From NCBI GenBank assembly GCA_905160935.1, contig CAJHZI010000425.1, positions 2,805,001-2,869,000 on the forward strand: a stretch of DNA of 64,000 nucleotides, written 5' to 3'. The position numbers and the translations under genes are program-made. Shown piece by piece: positions 44,510 to 53,727 of the stretch (its first letter is position 1; every line of letters begins with the position of its first letter). The notes beneath the pieces were generated by a model. The model did not search any database, had not been told where the DNA came from, and worked only from the letters and a program-made list of their open reading frames with translations. The DNA is from Enchytraeus crypticus. Its lineage: Eukaryota; Annelida; Clitellata; Enchytraeida; Enchytraeidae.

Positions 44510-44876
44510 ACGGCTACTGTTTTGTTTGCTATTCACGAAGCAAGCTATCTAGTCGCTCCTTCGAGCATGCTGCCCCACGGATCTGGAACTCTCTTCCTTC
44601 CACTCTGCGCACCCCCTCATCTATTCCTGATCAGCCTTTGTTACTTTACGAACAGTTTCATCGGCGACTGAAAGCTTTTCTCTTCGACTTTTTCTATCCA
44701 CCAAATGTCCATGACCTGAGACCAACACGTAAACCTCCATTCCGCTAGTACTCTTCCTTGGAATGACCACCCGGATTTTGGCTTGCACCGTTCATGGACC
44801 CCTCATTCTGCTCATCGGTTTTAATTTGGATCCACAGTGTTCGATGTTGTCATATTGTTGCTGTTCTTATTGCTAG
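44510..44876 (+). mobile_element. L2-like LINE 3' end (ORF C-terminus plus UTR) abutting CLC exon 15
   Basis: Encodes SSRSFEHAAPRIWNSLPSTL, then FHRRLKAFLFDFFYPP and VHDLRP..KPPFR stop, the same C-terminus as the copy ending at 63315. The UTR follows (GGATTTTGG, TGCTCATCGG, TCGATGTTGTCAT) to the last base before exon 15, or within a few bases of it. Confidence 0.9.
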
Positions 44877-44970
44877 GGATTCTGTCCTTACGGCGAGCAC
44901 AACAGAATGGCGGACATCCTGTTTAAGACTGGAGAACAAGGACTTCATGCAGTGCTTCACGCTCCACTTG
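44877..44970 (+). CDS. CLCN7: CLC exon 15 (luminal FCxxGEYN-like segment)
   Basis: TTATTGCTAG|GGA to CCACTTG|GTATTA. Encodes GFCPYGEHNRMADILFKTGE, QGLHAVLHAPL. Corresponds to the FCADGEYNSMAAAFFN..SLFH segment of ClC-7. Phase 0 in and phase 1 out fit exons 14 and 16 exactly. It is too short to stand out as an ORF. It is bracketed by an L2 3' end and an RTE 3' end. Confidence 0.9.
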
Positions 44971-44989
44971 GTATTACTATAATCACTCT

Positions 44990-45078
44990 CTCTCTTAATG
45001 CATTGCCTACTAGCAGGTCCATGATATATAACGCCTTCACTCTTCACTTCTTCCGCTTTCCTTTTCAATTCAAAATGT
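44990..45078 (-). mobile_element. RTE-like LINE 3' end, (GA)n family
   Basis: CTCTCTCTTAATGCATTGCC, TACTAGCAGGTCCATGATAT and CTTCCGCTTTCCTTTTCA. It starts ~20 bp after the exon 15 donor. Confidence 0.83.
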
Positions 45079-45234
45079 GAAATAAATAAATACTATTACT
45101 ATACTAGTATTACTTTAATGCAATAAACTGAGGCAACTCCATACTAAACAGGAAAACATATTTATAAATATAAGTAAAGTCAGGTGTAAAAATTGTGCTT
45201 AGCTTGTTGATTAAAATGGTCACTAAATGACACT

Positions 45235-45412
45235 CTTTATCACAAAGATGCCACTCTTTATACATGTAGTAAAGGTGCCACTCTTTGTCGTAGAGATGCC
45301 ACTCTTCATTTCAAAAGGATGACACTATTTATCATACAGATGCCACTGTTTATCGCAAAGATGCCACTATTTTTCATAAAGATGCCACTATTTATCGTCA
45401 AGATGCTACATC
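45235..45412. repeat. ~21-bp minisatellite
   Basis: Eight to nine imperfect units of AGATGCCACTCTTTATCATA. Confidence 0.88.
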
Positions 45413-45577
45413 TGTATCACCAGGAGGCAGATTGAATCTACTGCTAATAAAAAATTAACAGTAAATGCTAAATCAATCTCCTCTCTGTGAGGCTACACGT
45501 GTATTAAATGTCTAAAATAATTTCTCCTCAACAATATTTTTCATCGCATAGCACTTTATCACTTTTACTACACACAG

Positions 45578-45755
45578 TATATCGCGCCTAGGCTCCAGAA
45601 ATTGCTACAAAAAGTTTAAACGAATGTAAAAGTCTCAAATAGGGGATTGACTAATGGATGATAAGATGTAGGACAGAGAGGATTTGAGACAGTCTATTCA
45701 TATCCCGACCCTAATTAAACTGGTATTCAAGACAAGATTATGATGATGATGAACA
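45578..45755 (+). mobile_element. BovB/RTE-like LINE 3' end
   Basis: GGCTCCAGAAATTGCTACAA, ATAGGGGATTGACTAATGGA, CTATTCATATCCCGACCCTA and (ATG)n. It retains remnants of the ORF end (RGLTD..). Confidence 0.8.
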
Positions 45756-45827
45756 CCTGCAGTTTATACTACGCTATATTTTAAGATATTTGTAACAGTA
45801 TATTTGTAACTCAATTTTTGCCCGCTT

Positions 45828-46000
45828 GCCTTGGATCTTGACTTGCACTGGTTTGATCTCGCTTTCTCTTGTGGTCTTTGTATACTCAGTCGTCATCGTG
45901 TGGTGCTTTGGCGTCTGTTTGTGTAGAGTCCGCAAGAGACATCCCTGACATTGCCTTATGGCGAGGAACCGGACGTTAAATTCTTTTTGATCGATTGATG
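45828..46000 (+). mobile_element. Dispersed repeat, AACCGGACGTTAAA family
   Basis: GCCTTGGATCTTGACTTGCA, GTGGTGCTTTGGCGTCTGTT, ATCCCTGACATTGCCTTATG, GGAACCGGACGTTAAATTC and a (TTGAT)-type tail. It is the longest sense copy in the window. Confidence 0.78.
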
Positions 46001-46065
46001 GAAACTTCCCTAGAACTTATAATTAGTTATCAATTTCTGATATAAAGCGAAATTAACGATACTAT

Positions 46066-46103
46066 TCTTATTGATTGATTTATTTATTTATTTATTTATT
46101 GAC

Positions 46104-46140
<37 letters not shown>

Positions 46141-46141
46141 A
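46066..46141. repeat. (TTGA)n/(TTTA)n microsatellite before CLC exon 16
   Basis: Tetranucleotide array ending 17 bp before the exon 16 acceptor. Confidence 0.93.
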
Positions 46142-46158
46142 ACATCGTTTTTTCCCAG

Positions 46159-46328
46159 ACGAGTGGGACGCAGTGCCTCTCATCGTGCTCGTGATCGTCT
46201 ACCACTTGCTCGCCACCTGGACCTACGGGCTGTCCGTGTCCAGCGGGGTCTTCATCCCCTCCCTCCTCATCGGCGCCATCTGGGGCAGAGTGGTGGGCAT
46301 AGCCGTGATGAGCTACATACCTGCTGCC
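46159..46328 (+). CDS. CLCN7: CLC exon 16 (GVFIPSLLIG anion-pore motif)
   Basis: TTTTTTCCCAG|AC to GCTGCC|GTGAGT. Encodes DEWDAVPLIVLVIVYHLLAT, WTYGLSVSSGVFIPSLLIGA and IWGRVVGIAVMSYIPAA. GVFIP is the third CLC selectivity motif. Noticeably higher GC than its surroundings. Phase 0 out. Confidence 0.96.
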
Positions 46329-46945
46329 GTGAGTCAATCAATCAACTAATCAGCAATTGATCAATTGATCAGCAATTTAGCTATTAATCAGCGAGCAAGC
46401 AATTAATCAGCAATCAATCAATTAATCAGCAATCGATCAATTAATCATCAATCAAGCTATTAGTCAGCAATCAAGAAATTAAATTAATCAGCAATTAATA
46501 AATTGATCAGCAATCAAGCTATTAGTCAGCAAGCAAGCTATTAGTCAGCAATCAAGAAATTACTCAGCAATCAAACAATTAATGAACAATCAAGCAATTA
46601 ATCAGCAATCAATCAATTAATCAGCAATCGATCAATTAATCATCAATCAATTAATTACTCAGCAATCAAGTTATTAGTCAGCAAGCAAGCTATTAGTCAG
46701 CAATCAAGAAATTACTCAGCAATCAAACAATTAATGAACAATCAAGCTATTAATCAGCAATCGATCAATTCAATCAAGCTATTAGTCAGCAATCAATCAA
46801 TTAAATTAATCAATAATCAATCCATTAATCAGCAATCAATCAATTGATTAGCAATCAATCAATTAATCAGCAATCAATAACTTAACCAGCAATTAAGCAA
46901 TTAATTAGAAAATCAATCGATTAATCAGCAATCAATCAATTCACA
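46329..46945. repeat. 18-19-bp minisatellite beginning at the exon 16 donor
   Basis: About 35 imperfect units of AATCAGCAATCAATCAATT. The GTGAGTCAATCAATCAACTA of the donor is effectively the first unit. Confidence 0.9.
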
Positions 46946-47037
46946 CAGTAAATCATTTATACATCATAAATACATTATGCTAGTAGTTTTTCATTAATAT
47001 AACGAGAAATCAGTACAACAATGAGAAAATCAATAAT

Positions 47038-47106
47038 TCATCATCATCATCATCATAATCCTCCCTTGAATCCCAGTTTAACTAGGGTCGGGATACAAAT
47101 AGACTA
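47038..47106 (-). mobile_element. BovB/RTE-like LINE 3' end, antisense
   Basis: (ATC)n, CCCTTGAATCCCAGTTTAAC, TAGGGTCGGGATACAAATAG. Confidence 0.83.
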
Positions 47107-47478
47107 TCACAATACAGATACAAATACAAATAGAAAATCAATAGTTAATATTTAATAAACATAGACTTAGATAAGTGATACTGACAGAGATATCAGTGAT
47201 AAGATAAAATGAATATATACATAGATAAGTGATACTGACAGAGACATCAGGCTGGGCTTCGCATCGATGACTTCCTGCTTGTCTGGCAAGCGTGCAATCC
47301 ATTCGACCATCCTATAGTGCTACTTAAAGTAATCCTTTCATTCCTCTTATTTTGTTTTTCTACATCTAATAATAGACAACTCAGAAAATGTAGGCCTACA
47401 ATATGTAAATAGTAATAATTGATTGAAGTTTTTAATCGATTGATTGCGTGATTATTTTGCACATTTATTTAATCGCAG

Positions 47479-47655
47479 GGAACTAACATAGCTAAGTACG
47501 CTCTAATAGGAGCAGCAGCAAACCTTGGAGGCGCGACGAGAATGACGTTAAGTCTTGCCGTCATCATCATCGAGTGCACCGGAGACATCACATTCAGTGT
47601 TCCCATCATCATCACCCTCATCATCGCTAAGTGGGTCGGAGATTTCTTCAATCCG
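47479..47655 (+). CDS. CLCN7: CLC exon 17 (KYALIGAAA, helices N-P)
   Basis: AATCGCAG|GGA to AATCCG|GTGGGC, phase 0. Encodes [40 protein letters not shown] and [19 protein letters not shown]. The Tyr of KYAL corresponds to the chloride-coordinating Tyr. Strong match to ClC-6/7. Confidence 0.96.
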
Positions 47656-48501
47656 GTGGGCAAGCTTTTCCAGAATCCACTCAATTCTCTCAACGCAGAT
47701 ACTCTTCTTTTTTCGCTTCACTTGCTTTATGAACCCTTTTTTAAAAATTGCTACTTCTCTTTCTCAGATAAATCGTTTTATGTTTTAACAGAGTGAAGAT
47801 TGTGTGAATCTTCAAAAAATCACCGCCTTTATATCCTTCAGAAATGCGCTAAAAATATAAATGAAAATTATCTTCAGCATTATAGGCCTATATTTAAACA
47901 CTTGTCACTTACTAGATTTCTGTTAATTGGCTGATAAAATGCATCAAATATACATATATAATGTACTTTAGGTATATGTACGCATATTTGTCGAATACTA
48001 ATACACAGTACATGTATATAGGCCTTTGTTCAGCATAAAGTGTACCAGGGCACCGTGCCCGTATATTCACAGTTCACAGTCTGCACTAAATTCTATTATG
48101 ACGGAATACTTCTTGTTCCCATCACAGGAGTTTTGCTTCGCGAAGCATTCTTACGTATTTTCTTCTCATATTGGTAAACTGTATCTCTAAAGATCATATT
48201 TAGTTGCCCTTTACAATATTGGACGTCTGACTTCTGATTCGATTAAAAATTCAGCAGTGGATAGACCAAGGAATTACATATCTGTTACAGCAAAATATCT
48301 ATTTTTATAACAAAATATATTTTACAGCGGGAAAAGTTTCATTTATTCCAATCTTATGCTTGTGGAGCATATAGCACGACAGGCAGTATCTAATGTGTGC
48401 GTCATATGTGTTGTGGGGACGTTGCTGACATCATCTTAGGATTATACAACGGACGTTAAACCTTTATTATTATTATTATTATTATTATTACTGTTTTACA
48501 G
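47656..48501 (+). other. CLC intron 17
   Basis: Mostly AT-rich without features. The last 120 bp are a sense copy of the ACGGACGTTAAACC family with a (TTA)n tail (48380-48490) that ends about 12 bp before the acceptor. Confidence 0.7.
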
Positions 48502-48587
48502 GGGATATATGATTTGCACATAGAGATTCAGGGCATTCCTCTTCTCTCTTGGGATCCTCCTGAGATGTCGTACGCCATCCAAGCCAA
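48502..48587 (+). CDS. CLCN7: CLC exon 18 (linker into CBS1)
   Basis: CTGTTTTACAG|GGG to GCCAA|GTACGT, phase 2. Encodes GIYDLHIEIQGIPLLSWDPP, EMSYAIQA. Matches the [20 protein letters not shown] segment that joins the membrane domain to the first CBS domain. Confidence 0.95.
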
Positions 48588-48589
48588 GT

Positions 48590-49090
48590 ACGTGTCCATA
48601 AGTCTATATGTCTGTGTCTATATGTCTATGTGTGTCTATACGTGTTTATTTGTCCGTATCTATGTGTCTACATGTGTCTATTGTTTATTTGTCTGTGTCT
48701 ATGTGTCTATATGTGTCTATTTGTCTATTTTTAAGTGTTTGCATGCTTTATATGTGTCTATATGTGCCTACATGTCTCTAAAAGTGTCTGTTTGTGTCTA
48801 TATGTAGTTTTTTGTGTCCACATGTCGATTTGTAAGTGTTCATTTGTGTCTATATATGTGTGCATTTGTAAGTGATCATCTGTGTCTATATATGTGTCAA
48901 TTTGTAAGTGTTCATCTGTGTCTATATATGTGTCTATTTGTACATGTAAGTGCTCATCGGTGTCTATATGAGTCTACATACCTATTTGTATGTGTCTATA
49001 TGTGTCTGTCTTTATGTGTCTATATGTGTCTCTGTATGTAAATGTGTGTCCATATATGTTTGTGTCCATATGCATATTTTTGTGTCTCTT
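48590..49090. repeat. ~12-bp minisatellite of TGTCTATATGTG units
   Basis: Begins inside the exon 18 donor region. Imperfect TGTGTCTATATG and higher units (AAGTGTTCATCTGTGTCTAT, five copies around 48833-48960). The Cys/Val-rich ORFs here are artefacts. Confidence 0.9.
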
Positions 49091-49345
49091 ACTGTCATAC
49101 CGGTGAATCTCTTAATGTCACAAAGGTCAATCTCTTAATGTCACAAAGGTCAATCTCTTAATGTCACAAAGGTCAATCTCTTAATGTCACGAAGGTCGAT
49201 CTCTCCAGGTTATCATGGTCAATCTCTTAATGTCATAATGGTCAATCTCTTAATCTCATAATGGTCAATCTCTTAACGTCATAAAGGTCAATCTCTCAAG
49301 GTCATTATGGCCAATCTCTCAAGGTCATAATGGTCAATCCCACAC
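49090..49345. repeat. 24-bp minisatellite before exon 19
   Basis: About ten units of GGTCAATCTCTTAATGTCAC, AAA-type. Ends ~20 bp before the exon 19 acceptor. Confidence 0.93.
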
Positions 49346-49364
49346 TTCATACTTACTGTTGTAG

Positions 49365-49491
49365 AGATGTGATGACGTGTCCTGTGAAATGTCTCAACTT
49401 AAGCGAATCCATGGAAGTCCTGAGAGACATAGCAAACAACAACGAGGAACATAATGGATTTCCGGTAGTGGAGGATTACAATCCGGACAGT
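49365..49491 (+). CDS. CLCN7: CLC exon 19 (CBS domain 1)
   Basis: TACTGTTGTAG|A to GACAGT|GTAAGT. Encodes DVMTCPVKCLNLSESMEVLR, DIANNNEEHNGFPVVEDYNP and DS. Equivalent to the VMSTPVTCL..HNGFPVVE of ClC-7. CBS domains regulate CLC gating, often by nucleotide binding. Phase 0 out. Confidence 0.95.
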
Positions 49492-49542
49492 GTAAGTAAA
49501 GGATGCATCATTGCTGCAATTATATTCCTCGTTGTGTGTCCA

Positions 49543-49610
<68 letters not shown>

Positions 49611-49644
49611 GACAGTGTATATATATATATATATCTATATATTA

Positions 49645-49690
<46 letters not shown>
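49543..49690. repeat. (AT)n compound microsatellite
   Basis: Several (AT)n blocks with GACAGTGTATAT interruption, in CLC intron 19. The interruption GACAGTGTA repeats the exon 19 end and donor sequence at 49486-49494. Confidence 0.92.
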
Positions 49691-49958
49691 TGTATTTTGG
49701 GAAAAATCAGATTTGTGTTAAATTTAAAGACATTATATAATGATACTGTGCGAAATTTAATACATCGATATTGTTTCTATCATGAAACTATTTTATTCAT
49801 TGTTATTTCGAATAAAATCAATAAGTTGTTGCTGTACAGTAATTTAGTATTTAATTAGTCTGACGCTTAACAATTAATTAGTAAATCAATCAATTATAAA
49901 AGTAGTTTAGGATTAAATTAGTCTGCTGATCATATTCATTTCGTTTGTTTTCCTCCAG

Positions 49959-50033
49959 GAAGGAGAGGAACAATGTGGTCGATTGAAAGGATTTTTGCTC
50001 AAGAAAGAGATAGAGGCTATGGTCAACTCATGG
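49959..50033 (+). CDS. CLCN7: CLC exon 20 (CBS linker)
   Basis: TTTCCTCCAG|GAA. Encodes EGEEQCGRLKGFLLKKEIEA, MVNSW. Corresponds to the LQGLILRSQLIVLL segment. The likely donor is TGG|GTTGGT, phase 0; G|GTGATA four bases on breaks the phase with exon 21. Confidence 0.85.
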
Positions 50034-50405
50034 GTTGGTGATAACACTTAACTTATTAACCATATCGTAATTGTGGCTCAGTGGTTAAATGTCTGAATGA
50101 GGATTTTGGTTCCATGACATCATGGTTTCCTAGTAGCTTTCACGCCTTCTGGCAATGAAACTAATTTTAAAGGTTTTTGTTAAAATCTTAGAGAACTCAT
50201 TTCTGCCACACTTTTGAACATAAAGCTTAGCTAAAGTTCAGCAGTTTAAGTGCAAAGATTTTAGTTTTGATTGATCGGCCTCTGCTCTACCTCAGACCTC
50301 TGTTGTTGTAATTACGATTACTGGATTCCACTATATCAAGATTAGTTGATTTCTGGTTTGCCTATTTTTAAAATCAATCTCTCTCTTACGTCTCTCTCTA
50401 TCACA

Positions 50406-50457
<52 letters not shown>

Positions 50458-50466
50458 ATCATAAAG

Positions 50467-50532
50467 ACAGTAAAACTTACCCCGCCTGGCATGGCCTTTG
50501 ACCCTTCTATGAGCGTTAGACAAGTTCAGGAT
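50467..50532 (+). CDS. CLCN7: CLC exon 21 (inter-CBS segment)
   Basis: (CT)n-rich tract and ATAAAG|ACA to CAGGAT|GTACTC. Encodes TVKLTPPGMAFDPSMSVRQV, QD; joined to exon 22 this gives VQDEEDKRS, similar in place to the VSQDEREC of ClC-7. The donor is weak. Supported by phase and alignment position only. Confidence 0.62.
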
Positions 50533-50554
50533 GTACTCTTTCATTCATGACGAA

Positions 50555-51545
50555 ACCTCCAGAAGACCACCATTATGGAGAAAATTATACCATGCGGAGA
50601 ATATTTAACCATGTGGAGAAAATTCAATCATGTGAAGAATATTAAACCAGGTGGAGAATATTAAACCATGTGAAGCAGGGGCGGATCCAGAAATTTTTTA
50701 AGGGGGGGGGCGAATTTTTTTTTGATAGTACACATTTTTTTGCTTACGAAGTACGCCTTATTATGCCTTCTTCGCCGAAGTACGCCTTGTTACGCCTTAT
50801 TATGCCTTCTGCAGGACATGTGACGCAACCAGAAAAAATGCTATGGGGGGGCTCAACATTTTTCACTACTGCGCTAGGCTCATAGAGTGAGTGTATGTAT
50901 CCCCGTATCTTACTCACTCCCACTCAAAAACGTACTAAAGTGAGAGGAAAACCTAAAATGCCTAAATTCCTACATTTGTTTTGGAAAAAATTAGGCCTAC
51001 GTTAATTTTTCACCTCTGAAGAAACTCAGCTGATCTGGACGAATTGTAAAAGTGACCTAATTTTGGCTGTAGGGGGCTTACACCCTCTCAGTCAAGGCTG
51101 TTTGCACCACTGCTCTGGGACAGAATTCACATTTTTTACTTACACCCTCTTTCCTCTTAAAGGCCTACAGTGGCTAAAGTGAAAATTGAGAGCTAGTGAA
51201 ACCATCAACATTTTCGGGTCCCCTTCCATTATACAGGGCTCCTATGATACCAAATATGGGCCCCAAAACCCATATTTGAGCTAGTTGAATTGAGTTCTCT
51301 CTCGTACCCACACTCCCCCTAACCACTGCCCTTACAAACATATTGACACAGAAATAGCCATAGAAACGATTAAAATATAGTTTAAAATGTTTTTTGCCTG
51401 GCCTAAGAGGGGGCCCGGGCCCCCTGGGCCTCCCTGGCCCCCTGGATCCGCCACTGATGTGGAGAATATTAAGCCGAGTGGAGAATATTAAACCATGTGG
51501 AGAATATTACACCATGTGAAGAATATTAAACCATGTGGAGAATAT
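50555..51545. repeat. 19-bp minisatellite interrupted by a DNA transposon
   Basis: Units of ACCATGTGGAGAATATTAA at 50575-50675 and again at 51457-51545, split by the hAT-like element. Confidence 0.93.
50676..51456. mobile_element. hAT-like non-autonomous DNA element
   Basis: 781 bp. Terminal inverted repeats are CAGGGGCGGATCCAG (left) and, on the complement of the right end, CAGTGGCGGATCCAG. 8-bp flanks ATGTGAAG (50668-50675) and ATGTGGAG (51457-51464) differ at one position. A G-run follows the left terminus and a GGCCC-rich stretch precedes the right. No transposase ORF, so it needs a source in trans. 8-bp duplications and CAGNGGCGGATC termini are typical of hAT elements. Confidence 0.85.
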
Positions 51546-51657
51546 TAGTAAAAATAATTTGAAACAATTGTTATTGCTTGCATTGCATTGATATAGTTTA
51601 CCGTGCTAATTAATTTTGTTTTAACTTTAAATGTTAAATAATTAATTGATCTTTCAG

Positions 51658-51735
51658 GAAGAAGACAAAAGGTCAATTAGAGGAAGAATTGATTTATCTA
51701 GATATATTGATCGCTCTCCATACACGATACAGGAG
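51658..51735 (+). CDS. CLCN7: CLC exon 22 (start of CBS domain 2)
   Basis: GATCTTTCAG|GAA to CAGGAG|GTGGGT, phase 0. Encodes EEDKRSIRGRIDLSRYIDRS, PYTIQE, equivalent to the MDLSEFMNPSPYTVPQ block. Confidence 0.93.
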
Positions 51736-51892
51736 GTGGGTGCTAAAATTTGTATAGCTTCGAATAATGTTTTTATACTATTTGTTACAATATTTACAAC
51801 TACAATATTTATAATTTACAATACTCAATCAATACAACTGTTAATCGAAGATGAATTATTTGTCATTAAGAACTTTCTGTATTTTCTGTATT

Positions 51893-52392
51893 TTAGAGCA
51901 TATCTTCGCATGATAGTGTTTGTGTATTTTAGCACATATCTTCACATGATAGTGTTCTTGTATTTTAGCACATATCTTCACATAATAGTGTTCGTGTATT
52001 TTAGCACATATCTTTAAATAATAGTGCTCCTGTATTTTAGCACATATCTTCACATGATCGTGTTCTTGTATTTTAGCAGATCTCTTCACATGATGGTGTT
52101 CGTGTATTTTAGCACATGTCTTGACATGATAGTGTTCGTATATTTTAGCACATATCTTCACATGATAGTGTTGGTGTAATTTAGCACATATCTTCACATG
52201 ATAGTCTTCTTCTTATCGTGTCCTCATACCGCATTAATACAGTGTCTGACACAATCTTCACATGATAGTGTTCGTGTATTTTAGCACATATCTACACATG
52301 ATAGTGTTCGTGTATTTTAGCACATATCTACACATGATAGTGTTCGTGTATTTTAACACATATCTTCACATGATAGTATTCGTCTATTTTAG
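51893..52392. repeat. 36-bp minisatellite ending in the exon 23 acceptor
   Basis: About 13 units of CACATATCTTCACATGATAG then TGTTCGTGTATTTTAG. Every unit ends TATTTTAG and the last such end (52385-52392) is the acceptor used by exon 23. The antisense ORF is a periodicity artefact. A 49-bp insertion interrupts it at 52205-52253. Confidence 0.93.
52205..52253 (-). mobile_element. 49-bp micro-insertion: jockey-like 3' end
   Basis: TCTTCTTCTTATCGTGTCC matches the 3' end of the jockey-like insertion at 38873-38890. It is flanked by 15-bp direct repeats ATCTTCACATGATAG (52190-52204 and 52254-52268). Confidence 0.72.
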
Positions 52393-52473
52393 CATATATC
52401 ACTGCCGAGGATATTCAGGATGTTTAGAGGTTTAGGGCTTCGACATCTGATCGTCACGAACGACAGGAACAGG
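52393..52473 (+). CDS. CLCN7: CLC exon 23 (CBS domain 2 core)
   Basis: CTATTTTAG|CAT to AACAGG|GTAAGA, phase 0. Encodes HISLPRIFRMFRGLGLRHLI, VTNDRNR, a close match to the [22 protein letters not shown] block. Confidence 0.94.
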
Positions 52474-52629
52474 GTAAGAACTGTTCGTCCAAAATAGCAA
52501 GTCAGATATGACTTCAATTTCAAATTCAATTCGATTTCAATCTATGGGTACTAAGCTAGAGTATTGATAACTTATATATCTAATTTTTTATTATTAGGAT
52601 TGTCAAGTTGATGGCACACTTTCAGGATA

Positions 52630-53587
52630 ATCAGGAAACTCATCATCATCATCTTCCCTTAAATCCCAATTTGACCAGGGTCGGGATACGAATAGACTTT
52701 CTCCAGTCCTTCCTTTCCCACACCATATCATCAGTCAATCCCCTATTTTTCATGTCCTTCTTAATTACCGCATCCCAAGTCAATTGTGGTCTACCTCTCC
52801 CAAGCTTAACATCCAGTTCTTCCCTCCAAACTCTCTTTACTACATCCTCATCTGTTGATAAAATTTGCCTTTCAGTCTTAGTAGGATTCTCCTATCACAG
52901 AACACTCCACTAGCAGTCCTCCACTTTGCCCATCCAGCCTGAATCCTGCTAGCAACCTCCTTTTCAAACTCTCCATTATCCTCCATTACAGATCCCAAAT
53001 ACTTAAAATCTGTTACCTTCTTTAGCTCCACACCCTGACTTATTACTCTATCTCCGTTTATCATCTCACACTTTCATCTACTCTCTAAATGCTCCGTTTT
53101 TTCCATATTCATCCACAGTCCTTTACTTTTCAGAGCCTCTCTCACGTTTTCCAACATCTCGCTTACTTTCTTCACAGTGTCTCCTACTATCACCAGATCA
53201 TCTGCAAATAGCATGCACCATGGAGCCACCTTAATAACTCCCTTAAGCAACTCATCCATAATCAATATAAACAAATATGGACTTAGGGCTGATCCTTGAT
53301 GTACCCCGATCTTCACATCAAAACTCTCAGATTGTCCACTCTCCACTCTCACACTAGTCTTCACCCTGCTGTACATATCTTTGATTAACTCAACATATCT
53401 TCTGTTCACTTTCCTCTTCTTCAAAACTTCCCACACCAGTTCTCTCGGAACCTTATCATAGAACTTTTCGAGATCCACAAATACCATCTGTATCTTCCTC
53501 CTCTCACTCTTTTTCTTCTCCATAAATTGCCTCAACATAAATATCGGCTCTGTTGTCGACCTTCCAGGCATAAACCAAATTTTCTAA
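52630..53587 (-). mobile_element. BovB/RTE-like LINE, 5'-truncated, pseudogenic, in CLC intron 23
   Basis: Minus-strand reverse transcriptase: WFMPGRSTTEPIFMLRQFME, VFVDLEKFYDKVPRELVW (palm Asp), GVHQGSALSPYLFILIMDE, LFADDLVIVGDT (FADD catalytic box). After a frameshift near 53070 come KKVTDFKYLGSVMEDNGEFE and RGRPQLTWDAVIKKDMKNRG..WRKSIRIPTLVKLGFKGR, then the (GAT)n tail at 52630-52650. It is the source-type element for the many short (GAT)n-tailed fragments in this window. It begins in the middle of the RT. Confidence 0.92.
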
Positions 53588-53727
53588 GAATTGAAAATTT
53601 TGTGGACTGTCTCCATCAGTAGGCTACCATTGTTATAAGAAAATATACTTTAAGGTTATATCTTAAGTATTTAACTTTCTAAAGTCCTTAAATATGCATG
53701 GTCGTAAAGGTTGTTTTTATTTCTTAG

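Noticed and set aside
46163-46360. Alternative-frame ORF over CLC exon 16
   Set aside because: Shadow of the real exon; the GVFIPSLLIG frame has homology and correct phases.
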